From positions 56,820,001 to 56,884,000 of the forward strand of contig CM077597.1 in NCBI GenBank assembly GCA_039654915.1: a stretch of DNA of 64,000 nucleotides, written 5' to 3'. Numbering within the stretch: position 1 is the first letter of the stretch; each line of letters opens with the position of its first letter. This stretch comes from Aquilaria yunnanensis. Taxonomy: Eukaryota; Streptophyta; Magnoliopsida; Malvales; Thymelaeaceae. Below, piece by piece: positions 10,464 to 21,141 of this stretch. Made by a program: the position numbers and the translations under genes. The notes beneath the pieces are model-generated. The model did no database searches. It saw only the letters and a program-made list of their open reading frames with translations, and was not told the origin of the DNA.

Positions 10464-10911
10464 GTGTACCCAAATAGGCTTTCTTTTTTCTTCTTCTTTT
10501 TCTTTGTAAACTTCTCCTCATTGTACAAAGGCATAAATGAAATTTCTTTTTTCCTCCAAAGCTTCTCCTCGTTGTACAAAGGCATGAATTAAAATTTTCC
10601 TATACTACCTTCGGTGCCGAGGGTCAGGTCAACCATTTTTGGTCTAGGTCCCTCGGAAAGATAGTAAGTATCCTTCACCCCTGTTATTCGGATAACCACC
10701 TTCGGCATATATAGCACCAGTTTCGGCCAATATCTTTTGGCAAAGCTTTGCCTATTTTTATCAGCCATGTTCGATTGTTGCTTCTATAGAGGAAATGTTT
10801 CACCTTTGTATATAGGTACTTACACCCTGTTCGGCTAGACTCATTTAGTGGGCCTATTTTCCTTAGAAAAATTTCTAAGTGTAGAATTTTTTCAAAGCAT
10901 CTGAATGACAT
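10464..10911. other. Gap between convergent antisense gene and pol in Tat-2
   Basis: T-rich and CTTCTCCTCNTTGTACAAAGGCAT-like repeats occur twice (about 10,515-10,540 and 10,562-10,587). The region separates two genes pointing at each other and probably holds both 3' ends. No reading frame is supported. Confidence 0.5.
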
Positions 10912-12335
10912 GTGTTCCTTAGTTCTCCACCTTCGGTGTCACCGAGCTTGTAGACTCCCGGCCAAACTTCATCAAGGACCACATAAGGCTCTTCCCAGTT
11001 TACCCGAAGTACTCTGTGAGATGGTATTCAGGGCTCAAACTTAGCCTTTCGGAGGACAAGGTCCCCCTTCCTGATTCCTTTTCGCTTGAGATATGAGTTT
11101 GCAGTGATAGCCACCCTTTGCTAAAAAGCTTTTCTTCTAAGCTCAGCCACTTCTCTATGTTCGTCAATTAGGTCCATCTTGGTTCTCAACCCAAGGTCAT
11201 TCCCCTATTCGTCGAACACTTGTATCCTTATGGATGGCTGAACCACTTCAATAGGAATAATGGGCTCCGTGTCGAATATGAGAGAGAAAGGCGTCTCAGC
11301 TGTGGCCCTTTGCGGGGTTGTCCGATAGCTCCATAGCACACTAGGAAGTTCTCCTGGCCATTTTCCTTTTGCTTCCTTCAATCTCTTTTTCAAACCATCC
11401 TTTATGGTTCTGTTTGACACCTTTACCTGTCCATTGCTCTAAGGATGAGCTACCGGGGCAAAGTGCATTTTTATCTCAAGGTCAATAATGAATTCTTGGA
11501 ACCCCTTGTCAATAAACTGGGAACCATTATCAGCCACTATCACCCTCGGTATGCCAAATTTGCATACGATGTTCTTCCAAAGAAATTTATGTACGTCCTT
11601 CACCGATATGGTTGCCAGAGGCTCTGCCTCTATCCATTTAGTGAAGTAATCCACTGCAACTACACAGAACTTCACTCCTCAGGGTGCAGTTGGGAGAGGC
11701 CCAATGAGGTCAATACCCCATACTATGAAGGGCCAAGGGTAGTTAGCCAGAGTTACCATTTCCGAGGGTAGGCTCTGGATGTTGGTGTGTTTTTGGCAAT
11801 TGTCACATTTCTGGACAAATTGCCTTGCGTCTTTCCTTAAGGTGGGCCAGAAGTATCCCTGGCGGAGTAGTACTCCTGCAAGAGTGTCAGTTCTTATGTG
11901 GGAACCACAAGCCCCCTCATGGACTTCTTTGAGGACTGTCTCTACATCTTCTTCACTGACACACCTTTGCAATGGACTCACATACCCTTGTTGGTATAAC
12001 TCCTCCCTGATCAGGAAATATTGTCCAGAACGTCTTCGCACTTTTGCCGCTTCAAGAGGGTCTTCAAGAAGCTCCACAGTCGTAAGGTACTTTTTTATGG
12101 GATTTTTCCATCCTCTTTTCGAGGTTGCTATGCTCATTATTGCTCTGCTAGGCTGACTTAGCACTTCGGTGTACTTTTTTGACTTGGCCAAAGTATCTGC
12201 TTCAGTATTGTCTCGACGAGGCACGTTCTCGATGTGTACCCTGTTGAACTCTTGTATGAGCTTTGGTACGAGGTCATGATACTTTGCCATGGTTAGGTCT
12301 TTCCTGTCGTAGTCCCCTGCCATCTGTGGAACCAC
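10912..12335 (-). pseudogene. Integrase region of Tat-2 pol
   Basis: On the minus strand: end of RNase H connection, H2C2 zinc finger (CDNCQKH), core with VDYFTKWIEAEPL (first Asp) and VADNGSQF (second Asp), then the GPY/F-like tail (NWEEPYVVLDEV...GVYKLGDTEG). The family role is insertion of cDNA into the genome. The third catalytic position, 36 residues after the second Asp, is Lys (codon 11,421-11,423, GQVKVSNRT) where DDE integrases have Glu. Tat-1 has the same Lys. Stops lie after LPTAP and at HP*SNG. It is non-functional. Confidence 0.9.
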
Positions 12336-12926
12336 TAGCTGAGAATCACTGTCCGACTTTAGGTTTCTTACACCAACTCTTCAGGCCAGGCGTAATCTTG
12401 CTATGAGGGCTTCATATTCTGCCACATTGTTGGTGACATTAATCCCGAATTTGATGGCCTTCATGGCTTCCATACCTTTGGGACCAAGAAGAATTACTCT
12501 AGCTCCTTGATGTTTGAAGCCGGAGGCTTTGTCAAAAAACAGAGTCCACTTAGGTTCATCTTTTTTGAGGTTAAGTGGACTGTCTTCGGCAACGGGTACC
12601 TCAGTAATGAAATCTGCCAATGCCTGTGCTTTTATTGCCTTCTTTAGCTCATAGGTGATATCATACTCACCGAGCTCGATGCACCACTTCGATGGCCTTC
12701 CCAAGTGGTCTACCTTCTTCATGATATCCCAAAGAGGTAGGTTACTTTGGACGACAATGGGGTGCCATTGGAAATAGGGTCGTAACCTTCTGCTTGCAAG
12801 TACCAGGGCATAAATAGCCTTTTGTAATAGGGGGTACCTGACTTGGGCACCATATAGAGACTTGTTCAGATAATATACTGGCCATTGCTTTGCCCCCTTT
12901 TTCCTTACAAGGACCGAGCTTACCAC
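12336..12926 (-). pseudogene. RNase H region of Tat-2 pol
   Basis: The frame contains KGAKQWPVYYLNKSLYGAQVRYPLL, then WCIELGEYDITYE and the RNase H core: LFFDKASG (first acidic site, VDGASG in Tat-1), NNVAEYEALIA and the SQL site just below 12,381. The family function is removal of the RNA strand during cDNA synthesis. The stretch is interrupted at both sides by stops or shifts, and the DGASG motif is altered to DKASG. Confidence 0.85.
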
Positions 12927-13939
12927 CTTATCGGTGACAACGAGGAGAGTATGAAGGGTTCTCCTTCTCAGACTTTAAGATCTTCCTAGGACTTTTGGCA
13001 GTCTTCATTCTAAGGGTGCACCTCGGTTCCGAGGTCACCTCCATTTTTTGCTACTTTAGTGGGGACTTTGAAGAACGATCGACAGCGATCCCCATATCTG
13101 GAGATGAATCTGCTGAGGGACGTGATTCTCCCCGTGAGTCTTTGCACATCCTTCATCATTGTGGGAGTTCAAAATCCTAGCAGGGCCCTGAATTTTTTTG
13201 GATTGGTGTAAATTCCTCTCTCCAACACCATGAATCTGAGGAACTTACCCGCATTCACCCCGAACATGCATTTTTCGGGGTTGAGATGAATTCCGAATGT
13301 CCTTAGTTGGTGGAATGTTTCCTCTAAGTCTATGATATGACTACTAGGCAGTTTGCTCTTAACTATCACATCATCAAGGTAGACCTCCATGTTTATCTCG
13401 ATTTGGGAGTCGAAGACCCTATTCATCAACCTCTGGTATGTGGCTCTTACATTCTTAAGCTCGAAGGGCATTCTAATGTAGCAGTATGTACCGACTTTGG
13501 TGATGAAGGCAGTTTTTTCCTCATCTTCACGGTCCATCCTGACTTGATGATACCCACTGAAGGCATCGAGGAAGCTAAGGAGACCCTACTTGGCGGTTGA
13601 GTCCACCAACTAGTCTAATGGTGGCAGAGGATATGAATCCTTACGGCAAGCATTGTTCACGTTTCAGAAGTTGATGTACATTTGGAGTTTGTCACTCCCT
13701 TCTTTCGTGGCGATAACCATGTTACTAAGCCACTCGGGATATTTGACTTCCTTTATTATGTCTACCTTCATCAACCGTTGGACTTCAGATTTAATGAAGT
13801 TGTTGTTGTGTGCCAAAAGGCTTTTCTTTTTTTGGCGAACAGGCTTTGCATGAGGGCGTATCTTATGACTGTGCTGAATTATGTGAGGGTCTACCCCAAG
13901 CATGTCCTTCAGAGCGTAGGCAAATAGATCTTTGTTCAT
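12927..13939 (-). pseudogene. Reverse transcriptase region of Tat-2 pol
   Basis: Minus-strand pieces in order: MNKDLFAYALKDMLGVDP, RPHAKPVRQKKKSLLAH, VKYPEWLSNMVIATKEGS (fingers), then AFITKVGTYCYIRMPFELKN and the catalytic VYLDDVIVKSK (YLDD intact), followed by NPEKCMFGVNAGKFLRF. A stop or shift separates 13,664 from 13,537. Tat-1's RT matches piece by piece but has lost the second Asp of this motif. Confidence 0.88.
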
Positions 13940-14140
13940 TAAAAGAAAAGATACAAGTTTTGTCTGTCACCTTCGGCCAAATGTTTTCCCATACAAGTGC
14001 TTCGGCCCGTGACAAGCTCCACATTTTCAGTTTCAATTTTTTCCAAGTCACTTTTCTCTCATTCTATAGACTCTTCGATCGATGTACCCTTCTCTCCCAA
14101 GGTCTTTGTGTGTACTTTCACAGGTTTTACCTTGCCCTTA

Positions 14141-14689
14141 TTAAGACCTCCAGACTTCAGCTTGATCAATGAATATTTCAGCGTCCCCATCCTTTGTCCC
14201 GGAAGTGACCGTCAGGTACTTCACATATGGTCGGATGTGAAAGTTCCTTTGAGTTTGCCTTCCAAGGATGGCATTATATGAACAAGGGACGTTGATGACA
14301 ATGAATCTGGTCATGGCGGAGGCGAAGAGCTCTCTATTGTTCTGAGAAGAAGTTCCTCTTAACATCAGAGGTAGGTCAATCCACCTGAGGATAGGGAGTT
14401 CGGAAGGACCTACCCCGAAGGTAAAAGATGTGACAGGCTTGAGATCAGTTTTTTTGATGCCCAAGCTTGGCAACAAGTGGGAGAATAGGACATCGGCGTT
14501 GGACCCGTCGTCCAGGAGCACCCTTTTTACGTCCCAACTCCCAATCCTTGCCATAATAAGGAGTGGGTCATCATGTAGGAACACTACGGTAGACCCATTT
14601 TTCCGAGAGAGCTTGTTCAATGGGTTGCCGATTTCCATCACTGAGATCTCCTTGCCTTTCCTCTTCCTCCCTGCTGAAGATAGTCCCAT
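14141..14689 (-). pseudogene. Aspartic protease region of Tat-2
   Basis: The minus-strand frame has DPLLIMARIGSWDVKRVLLDD then GSNADVLFSHLL, a retropepsin active-site loop reading DDGS rather than DTGS; Tat-1 reads DDGS too. It continues with TFGVGPSELPILRWIDLPLML and ends VPCSYNAILGRQTQRNFHI. The family function is polyprotein processing. This segment is open, but its neighbours are broken. Confidence 0.85.
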
Positions 14690-14740
14690 GGTGATTGTCT
14701 AGATTACTCTAGCTGGAAGTGGAGGATTCTTTTTGGGACT

Positions 14741-16010
14741 TCAGTTCTGACGTCGGTCGGAATCGTAGTCCTCATCTTCTTTTCTTTCCTCTTCTCTCCT
14801 TCCCCTAGGAGAGGGCATTCGTAGGTACCGGCGAAGTTGACCCTGCTTGATCAAGGATTCGATGTACTTCATGAGTTGGAAGTAATCCCCAGTGTCATTA
14901 CTGTGAACCTGATGGAATTGGCAGAATTTCTTCATATTTTTCTTATTTTTTGAAGTCATGGCCTTCGTACGCTGGATTGGATTAGCTTGCCTTTCTGTGG
15001 CCAGCAGTATGTTTGTTCTGGAGGTCTTCAGGGCAGTGAATGAAATTGGTTTTTCCCCTCCTCTGCTTCCGGGGTCTTCCACAACCCTCGGCTAAATATC
15101 GAGGTTGGTGACTTTGACCTTCGGGCTGATGGTGATCAGACTTCGGTCCTCCGATCCTCAGCTCTTTAACCATCATATGCTGGTCGGCCCTTCGGTAGAA
15201 TTCTCCTAGGGTGTTCAAGGGATCCTTAGAGAACTCATAGAAGAGTTGTGAGTTTCTCCAAAGTCCCCTTATCATTGCAAGGATACCAATTTCGGGACGG
15301 AAGTCTGAAACGCTTAGAGCCTCTCGGTTGAACATTTTGAAATAGTCCCGAATGGTCCCCCCATTCTTTCAGACTTTGTCAAACACTTGGATAGGCATGT
15401 TCACTGTCAGCCTGCTCCCGATGAATTGCTGAGTGAAGGCAGTGGACAACTCCTTGAAACCCATTATGGTTCTGGGGGCCAGGGAGTTCTACCAGGCAGT
15501 CGCCGGCCCTGAGAGGGTGACCTCAAAGCCTTTGCAGAAGGTGGCATCATCAGCGCCGTGTAGCACCATGCTACATCTGTACTTCGTGAGGTTGGCTTGG
15601 GGGTCACTGTGCCCATCATACATCTCTAAGCGCGGCATCTGAAGGTCGCTTGGCATAGGTCCCTTAACTATTGCTCAGATAAAGGGTGACTCTTCTCCGG
15701 TGAAGGTCTCCGACAAGCTTGACCAGATAGGCTTCCGAGCCATCTGCCTTTCCACTTTCTCCTACCTCTCTAGGATCTTCTCCATAAGGATGGTGGTTCT
15801 GAGCTCTTGTCGCTACTTGGAGGCCTCCGGCAACGGAGAACGACGCCTTCTTTTCGGGGAGTAACTTCGGCGGCAGGGGGATTGTGATCTTTCTTCCAGT
15901 GATGAACTTCACCGGTGGGAAGTCCTAGCCCCTTTGGTCACCATTTCTCTAGTATGTCGGCCTTTGAGGGGTACATCCTCCATTGAGGACTTGTCATGGA
16001 AGTCCCTACT
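14741..16010 (-). pseudogene. gag of Tat-2 (5' part lost to Del-S insertion)
   Basis: Read on the minus strand, broken frames match Tat-1 gag block by block: MEKIL..KVERQMARKP, GPMPSDLQMPRLEMYDG, LTKYRCSMVLHGADDATFC, ELSTAFTQQFIGS, MFNREALSVSDFRPEIG, LFYEFSKDPLNTLGEFYRRA, then the zinc-knuckle-like KKFCQFHQVHSNDTGDYFQL. In the last motif GH...C reads SN...Y, so the metal site is lost. Stops occur at several Gln, Arg and Trp positions. The Del-S solo LTR interrupts at 16,011. Confidence 0.88.
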
Positions 16011-16015
16011 CCCTG

Positions 16016-19000
16016 TGTCACGCCCAAAACTGCCCTTGGCCTACCTGGGCCCGATTATCAGATTAATGCAGTGGAAGTTACTTAAACAGAAGGGCTTTAC
16101 TAAATAATATGAGCACCTACGGCGTGACTCCAGGATCTAATCTGGTACTAGCTTGTTACTTAAATACTTTCAATGCGTTGTCAAGGTGCTCTTCAAGGAC
16201 GAGCTAATACCTATGTGGAATTCTAGTGTTCCATCAAGTGTACTAATCCAATGCATGGCAACAAAGAAGCCCATCACATTTTCAATTTTGAAAACCACAT
16301 TTATATGTCCATGAGCATTTAGCCAGGTCTACTACACATAACATAATCATCCATCATGGAATTCCATCAAAAATCATCTAAGGCTAATCATGATCACAAT
16401 GTTCATCAAACAAGCATCATCTACTTGGAAAATGTACCAAGGATGCTATATGTCCATGATTAGTTAAGTTCAGGTTTTACAGACCAAAACCTTATTTCTA
16501 CCCAAACTTCAACTCATAAAAACCGGGAACACATTCCACCTTAATAGACCTTGTTCCCACAACTTCTAGACTCCATAAGCCTGCACAAGGAAGTCCAAAC
16601 CATTAGCTTGATTCCCAAGCAATCTATACCACATAAGTCACTTAGAGTCAAATGAATATAATGCGCAATACCAAACAGATACCCAACCCTTTATCAATTT
16701 AAAATGAGTACTCCAGTACTCCTAGCTTGACCCTTGAAGCAATCGATTACCTACAAAATATATATCAAGGTGGGTGAGTTATAAAACTCAGTAAGAATCC
16801 TGACGGCATCCAATGCCTAACATAGTGAGGTAATTATCTCATGACTTTCAAAGTCATCATATGGCTTCTAAAGCCTAAACTTGTGCCAAGAATGTAATGG
16901 CAATTAATCCATGTTCCTGCAAAGGAAAACATTAAAACAAAGAAGATATAGATATAGCATGATAGCAATAATAAATATAATAAGGTCAGCATGCACAAAC
17001 AATTTCAGAGAAGCACACAACACAACACACACACACCACCACTGTCCTCGTATCATCATGGTCCATGTCACCGTGGGCATCGCAAGAATTAGCATAATCC
17101 ATACCACTAATCCCGGCATGCCATTTATAACCTACTGAGCGCTCTTTAGCTTGGGAATTGAGTTGGCCAAACTCAACTCCTAGCCCTAAATGCTTGCTAA
17201 TTACTCATGAGTAAACCCTAACCATAGTTGCCCAAGCAACGATACCTCATCCATTATGCACTTATGTGCCCAATTATTCCCCTAAGAAAGTATCATGATT
17301 CCTCACAAAAAGAACAACCACTTAGCCCTGTCATGCACACCTATTATCACTTGGTTCATTGACCATCACATAGGGGCACTAATACTCACTATGGAATTTA
17401 TGGAAATGTAGCATGTAATAAGTGAGTTTAGGAATCCTTACTTAAACTTTGCAACCTTTGCTCAATGTCCTTGCCTTTCTTTTCTCTGTTATTGTTGGAA
17501 CTTATCCTTTCCTTAATGGACCTATAAAGCCCAAAACATCTAGCAAATTAATAATTTGCTTTACATTAAACAAGAGAACCATAACTTACCAAGCATACTT
17601 GGTTTAACTTACTCAACCTCTACTTAAGGAGGTAAGGCCCAATTCTGCCTTTTTCTGAACTTGAGGCCCACTTCTTGAAACTTAGGCCTAATTGGCCTTT
17701 CTTTTAATCCTAGGCCCAACTTGGCCTTTATTCTCTGAATTTGGGCCTAACTTGCCCTTTCTCTGAATTCAGGCCCACTTGGCCTTTTATTCTTTCCCAG
17801 GCCCATTTGGCCTTTTATTTTCTCAAGCCCGCTTAGCCCATTTTGCCAATTTCACCAATATGGCCCAAAATAGCCCATTTAGGAGTTTCTGGACCATTTA
17901 CCACCAAGAACACTTGGTTTTCAATTTGGGCCTTCAAATTTATCTCTTGGCCGAATTTGCCCTATTATTTCTTTCTTTTGTTCAATTTAGTCCCACAAGT
18001 TTTCTAAGGACCATTTATGCCAAGAATACTTGGCTAACACCAATTTTTCACAAACTTGTCATCATGGCCGAATTCATCATTCACCTTTTCTTTACCATTT
18101 TGGCTTCACTTTTTACTAGGAACACCTAGATACCATGAACACATGGTTTACACAAACAGCCACCAAAAATGGCACTAAGGCCGAAACTTCTCTTTATTTC
18201 TTTCTTGGATATTTTGTTCCACATACATCAAGGAACTCAAAAATGCCAAGATTCCCACTTGGCCGAATCTCACCATGCATGTGCCCTTCATGGTATTTGC
18301 TTGCATGACCTCCAAGACTTCAAAACTTGCCAAGAACACTTGGCTTTCTTCCATAAACCTCCATGGCCGAATCCTCAAGGGCTTTCCTTGCAAAAATCCC
18401 AAAAATGGCCAAATATAATGGTAAGTAAAATCTTACTTTTCTAAGCACAAAAATCACGAACTACCAAGAAAATCTTGGTTCTACTTACAACCCCTCTTTG
18501 GCCGAATTTGAGCTTTACCTTTCCTTGAAATTTTCCTTGATTTACTTGCTCCTCATGGCTTAAACATGCCATGTATGTTCATGAGCTCTTGAGTTGAGCT
18601 CAAGAACACCATCATCTCTTCATGGCCGAATCTCCAACTCCATGTTTCTTGATGTTCTTTTTCATTTTCTTGCTTCTCATGGCTTAGAAATGCCATGCAT
18701 GTAAGGAGCTCTTGAGTTGAGCTCAAGAACACCAAAATCTCTTCATGACCGAATCTCCAACTCCATCTTTCTTGATGTTCTTCTTCATTTTCTTGCTTCT
18801 CATGGGTTTACGAGCTTGAAATCACTAAGGTAACGTGTTTGCATGTACAAGGAAAGGTGGTTTCAGCCATGGCCAAATGCTAGAATGAAGGAAGAAGATG
18901 AAGCTTGGAAAGTTAAACATGGCCGGATATGAGTTCTAGAGAGAAGGGAGAGCATTCTTGGCTAGAGAGAGAGTGAGAGATGTGAAATGGGATTGAAATG

Positions 19001-19742
19001 ATGGGCATGGCAGGTCACTTGAGTGTTTAGAGAAATGTGATTGAAATGCATCACAATTGCATATTAAATGGCAATTTCATGAGGTGGCCGGTTATGTCAT
19101 GCTAAATGGAGAGAGATGTAACTCAAATGTCATCCAAATGCACATTTCATGTGTGATGGCCGACAATTTGATTTCAAATGGGGAGGGAATTAGTCAAATG
19201 GCCATTAAAATATTGATTGGACAAGTGATGGTGGGGAGAATTAAATAATGTAAAGTGGGAGACAAAGAATAGTCAATATATTATATTATATGGCAAGTGG
19301 GGGACAAGGTAAGTGGAACGATTTAAATAATGCAAGTGGAGGCTTATGTGGCAATTTATTTTAATGGCTAAATGGGGGTGGGCGGCCAATTTTTTTCTAT
19401 TCAATTAAATGGGATGGCCGGCCATGGACTATATTCCATGCAATAATGGCCAAATCCCTCCTTTAGCCTTCCATCTTTCTCCAATTGTTCAATTGAGTCC
19501 TCCCACAAACTTTTCTTTTGAGCAATTGATTCCTTCAACTTTAATTTCCACCATTTACATCACCAAATCTCTTGGCCTTAGCCAAGTTTATTCCAAGAGT
19601 GTCCAACACTCATTTATGCCCATTCATTAATTAATTCCATGTCTCCTCAATTTAATTGCTAAGTTTCCAAATTAGGAAACTTTTCATGCCGCTAATCCAC
19701 TTAACCTGGGACTTTATCAATTAAGGTTTTCCGGGTATAACA
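16016..19742. mobile_element. Del-S: 3.7-kb solo LTR inserted in Tat-2
   Basis: It begins TGTCACGCCC and ends GGGTATAACA, with CCCTG duplicated at 16,011-16,015 and 19,743-19,747. No PBS, PPT, gag or pol occurs inside, so this is best read as a very long solo LTR left by recombination between LTRs; ends of this type and size occur in plant Del/Tekay Gypsy elements. It holds many short palindromes, GGCCGAA boxes and a 124-bp tandem duplication. Orientation cannot be fixed. A non-coding LARD-type element is the alternative. Confidence 0.8.
17903..18800 (+). repeat. Hairpin/GGCCGAA periodic array in Del-S
   Basis: GGCCGAA-type boxes lie at 17,949, 18,066, 18,179, 18,261, 18,365, 18,500, 18,624 and 18,747 (82-135 bp apart). 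Palindromes of the form ACCAAGAACACTTGGT precede them by 36-47 bp, at 17,903-17,918, 18,019-18,034, 18,132-18,147, 18,329-18,344 and 18,463-18,479; an earlier one is at 17,588-17,603. CATGGC...GCCATG versions are at 18,554-18,573 and 18,678-18,697. From 18,545 the unit is a clear ~124-bp tandem repeat (18,545, 18,669, partial at 18,792). Confidence 0.75.
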
Positions 19743-19747
19743 CCCTG

Positions 19748-19954
19748 AGCTCTGGTGAGTGGACTTCGGGTTTCTCTCCCGATGGGGAGTTGTTGAGGAT
19801 GCTCATCATGATTGTTAGAGGATGTTAGTCCTCAGGCAAGGAAGTCCCTGCGACGGGTTGTTCGGTTGCCGATTGGGTTACCAGCATGGACGGGGACTTC
19901 GGGAGTCCCTTGTCGTTAAAACGTCAGGTTTCAACAATAGCAACTTGAGGGTGA
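19748..19954 (-). other. Tat-2 leader between PBS and Del-S
   Basis: This is the untranslated or gag-proximal leader of Tat-2, continuing after the right CCCTG TSD of Del-S. No frame is supported. Confidence 0.7.
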
Positions 19955-19973
19955 GTTCCCACAGATGGTGCCA
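19955..19973 (-). other. Tat-2 primer-binding site
   Basis: The + strand GTTCCCACAGATGGTGCCA is the complement of TGGCACCATCTGTGGGAAC, two bases inside the 5' LTR edge (19,976). Tat-1 has TGGCGCTATCTGTGGGAAC at the same position. It begins TGG, as expected for pairing with the CCA end of a tRNA; the tRNA species is not assigned. Confidence 0.85.
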
Positions 19974-19975
19974 AA

Positions 19976-20172
19976 TGATGCTCGGTAGCATCTTCATTGT
20001 ATGACACGGTAGGCTTGAGAAGGACTTCCGGCATGGAGACGCTGGTAGAGGAGACTTCCGACGTGAGATTGCCTGAAACACTCAAAGGAACAGGGGTTAG
20101 GAGGTCCCCGGAGTGTGTTTCTGGGGAAGGAGCCTCCGACGCCCAAATTAGTATTTGGCAAGTAAGGAGTAG
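19976..20172 (-). repeat. Tat-2 5' LTR, first part
   Basis: It starts TGATGCTC on the + strand next to the PBS and matches 6,501-6,690 (GAGACTTCCG, GGTTAGGAGGTCCCCGGAGTG). It is cut at 20,172 by Tat-1, with TSD AGTAG at 20,168-20,172. It continues at 38,813. Confidence 0.92.
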
Positions 20173-20931
20173 TGATAGCCAAAGTGTCCATCACCTTCTG
20201 GACCCCCAGACTCGGACAAAGTACCAACCTCGACAGAGAAACTACCCGCCACGGAAAGAAGGATGTTCGACCTCCCTAATTCGACCTCGGCAATCCTCCG
20301 TTCCAGGAAACGACAGTGCCAACCTCGAGGGGACGATTAAACCATCTTCGGAAGTTGGGGTATCCCTGAGGAGGACCACCCTTGGGAAACATACTCCTGT
20401 GATACTAGAGTAACCTCGGAAAGTATGATAGGAGCAGTTAAGGAACCTTTGACACATCCCCGACACGCCATCCCCAGACACAATCTGACACGCCGCTTGC
20501 AGAGACACCCTAGCACGCCACTCTCGGGTTCCCAAGGATCCTAGCCAGGCGGCCTATGATCGGCTAGGTGTCCCCTTGTTCCCCGAAAATGTGAATTGCA
20601 TCCGACCGAACATGTGTCACGATCTGGGACAGCCACATGAGGAGAACTACTACTATTCGCTCCTCCATAAATACTCGAAAAACACCCCAGGTAAAGGGGT
20701 GGGGCACTAGAGACCATAATTCTCCACCCTCTATTACCTCCATATCTCCTAAGTACTGACTTGGGCGTCGGGGGCTCCTCCCCGGAAACACACGCTAGGG
20801 ACCTCCTAACCTCTGTCTTCCAAACATTTCAGGTACCCTCCCCTAGGGAATCTCCTCCTCAGGCGCTCTCTTCCACCAGAAGTCCCCCTCGCTCCTACCA
20901 TGTCACATGACGAAACTACTGCCGGGCACCA
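20173..20931 (+). repeat. Tat-1 5' LTR
   Basis: It runs TGATAGCCAAAG...GCCGGGCACCA, the same length as the 3' LTR. A TATA-like ATAAATA lies at 20,667-20,673 (CTCCATAAATACTCG), a plausible transcription start region. Only its terminal octamer TGATAGCC is shared with the Tat-2 LTR, so the two elements belong to different LTR subfamilies. Confidence 0.95.
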
Positions 20932-20933
20932 TT

Positions 20934-20952
20934 TGGCGCTATCTGTGGGAAC
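20934..20952 (+). other. Tat-1 primer-binding site
   Basis: TGGCGCTATCTGTGGGAAC begins two bases after the 5' LTR (spacer TT). It starts with TGG and matches the equivalent Tat-2 site at most positions, so it is the tRNA primer site for minus-strand DNA synthesis. Confidence 0.88.
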
Positions 20953-21141
20953 TCTTTCCCATGTTGCCATTGTAGAGACTCAGCGCTCAAAGGACAAAGG
21001 GATTCAAAGATCCCCCCTGCACCCGAGGCTCAGTCGGTGACCACTCCGCCTGTGGCAGAGACTTCTGTGCTGGAGGATGACCGCCCTGTAACGGTGATGA
21101 TGGGCTTCCTATGAGACTTCCAATTCTCCATCGTCACCGAA

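Noticed and set aside
17010..17040. AC-rich microsatellite
   Set aside because: Only a short imperfect run; not worth a separate feature.
17779..18444. Frames of 116 and 91 codons in Del-S
   Set aside because: They are translations of the hairpin/GGCCGAA array and have no homologue in LTR-L.
342..18800. Possible CRISPR array, because of regular spacing
   Set aside because: This is plant DNA, repeats are highly degenerate hairpins about 115-145 bp apart, and there are no identical repeats with unique spacers.
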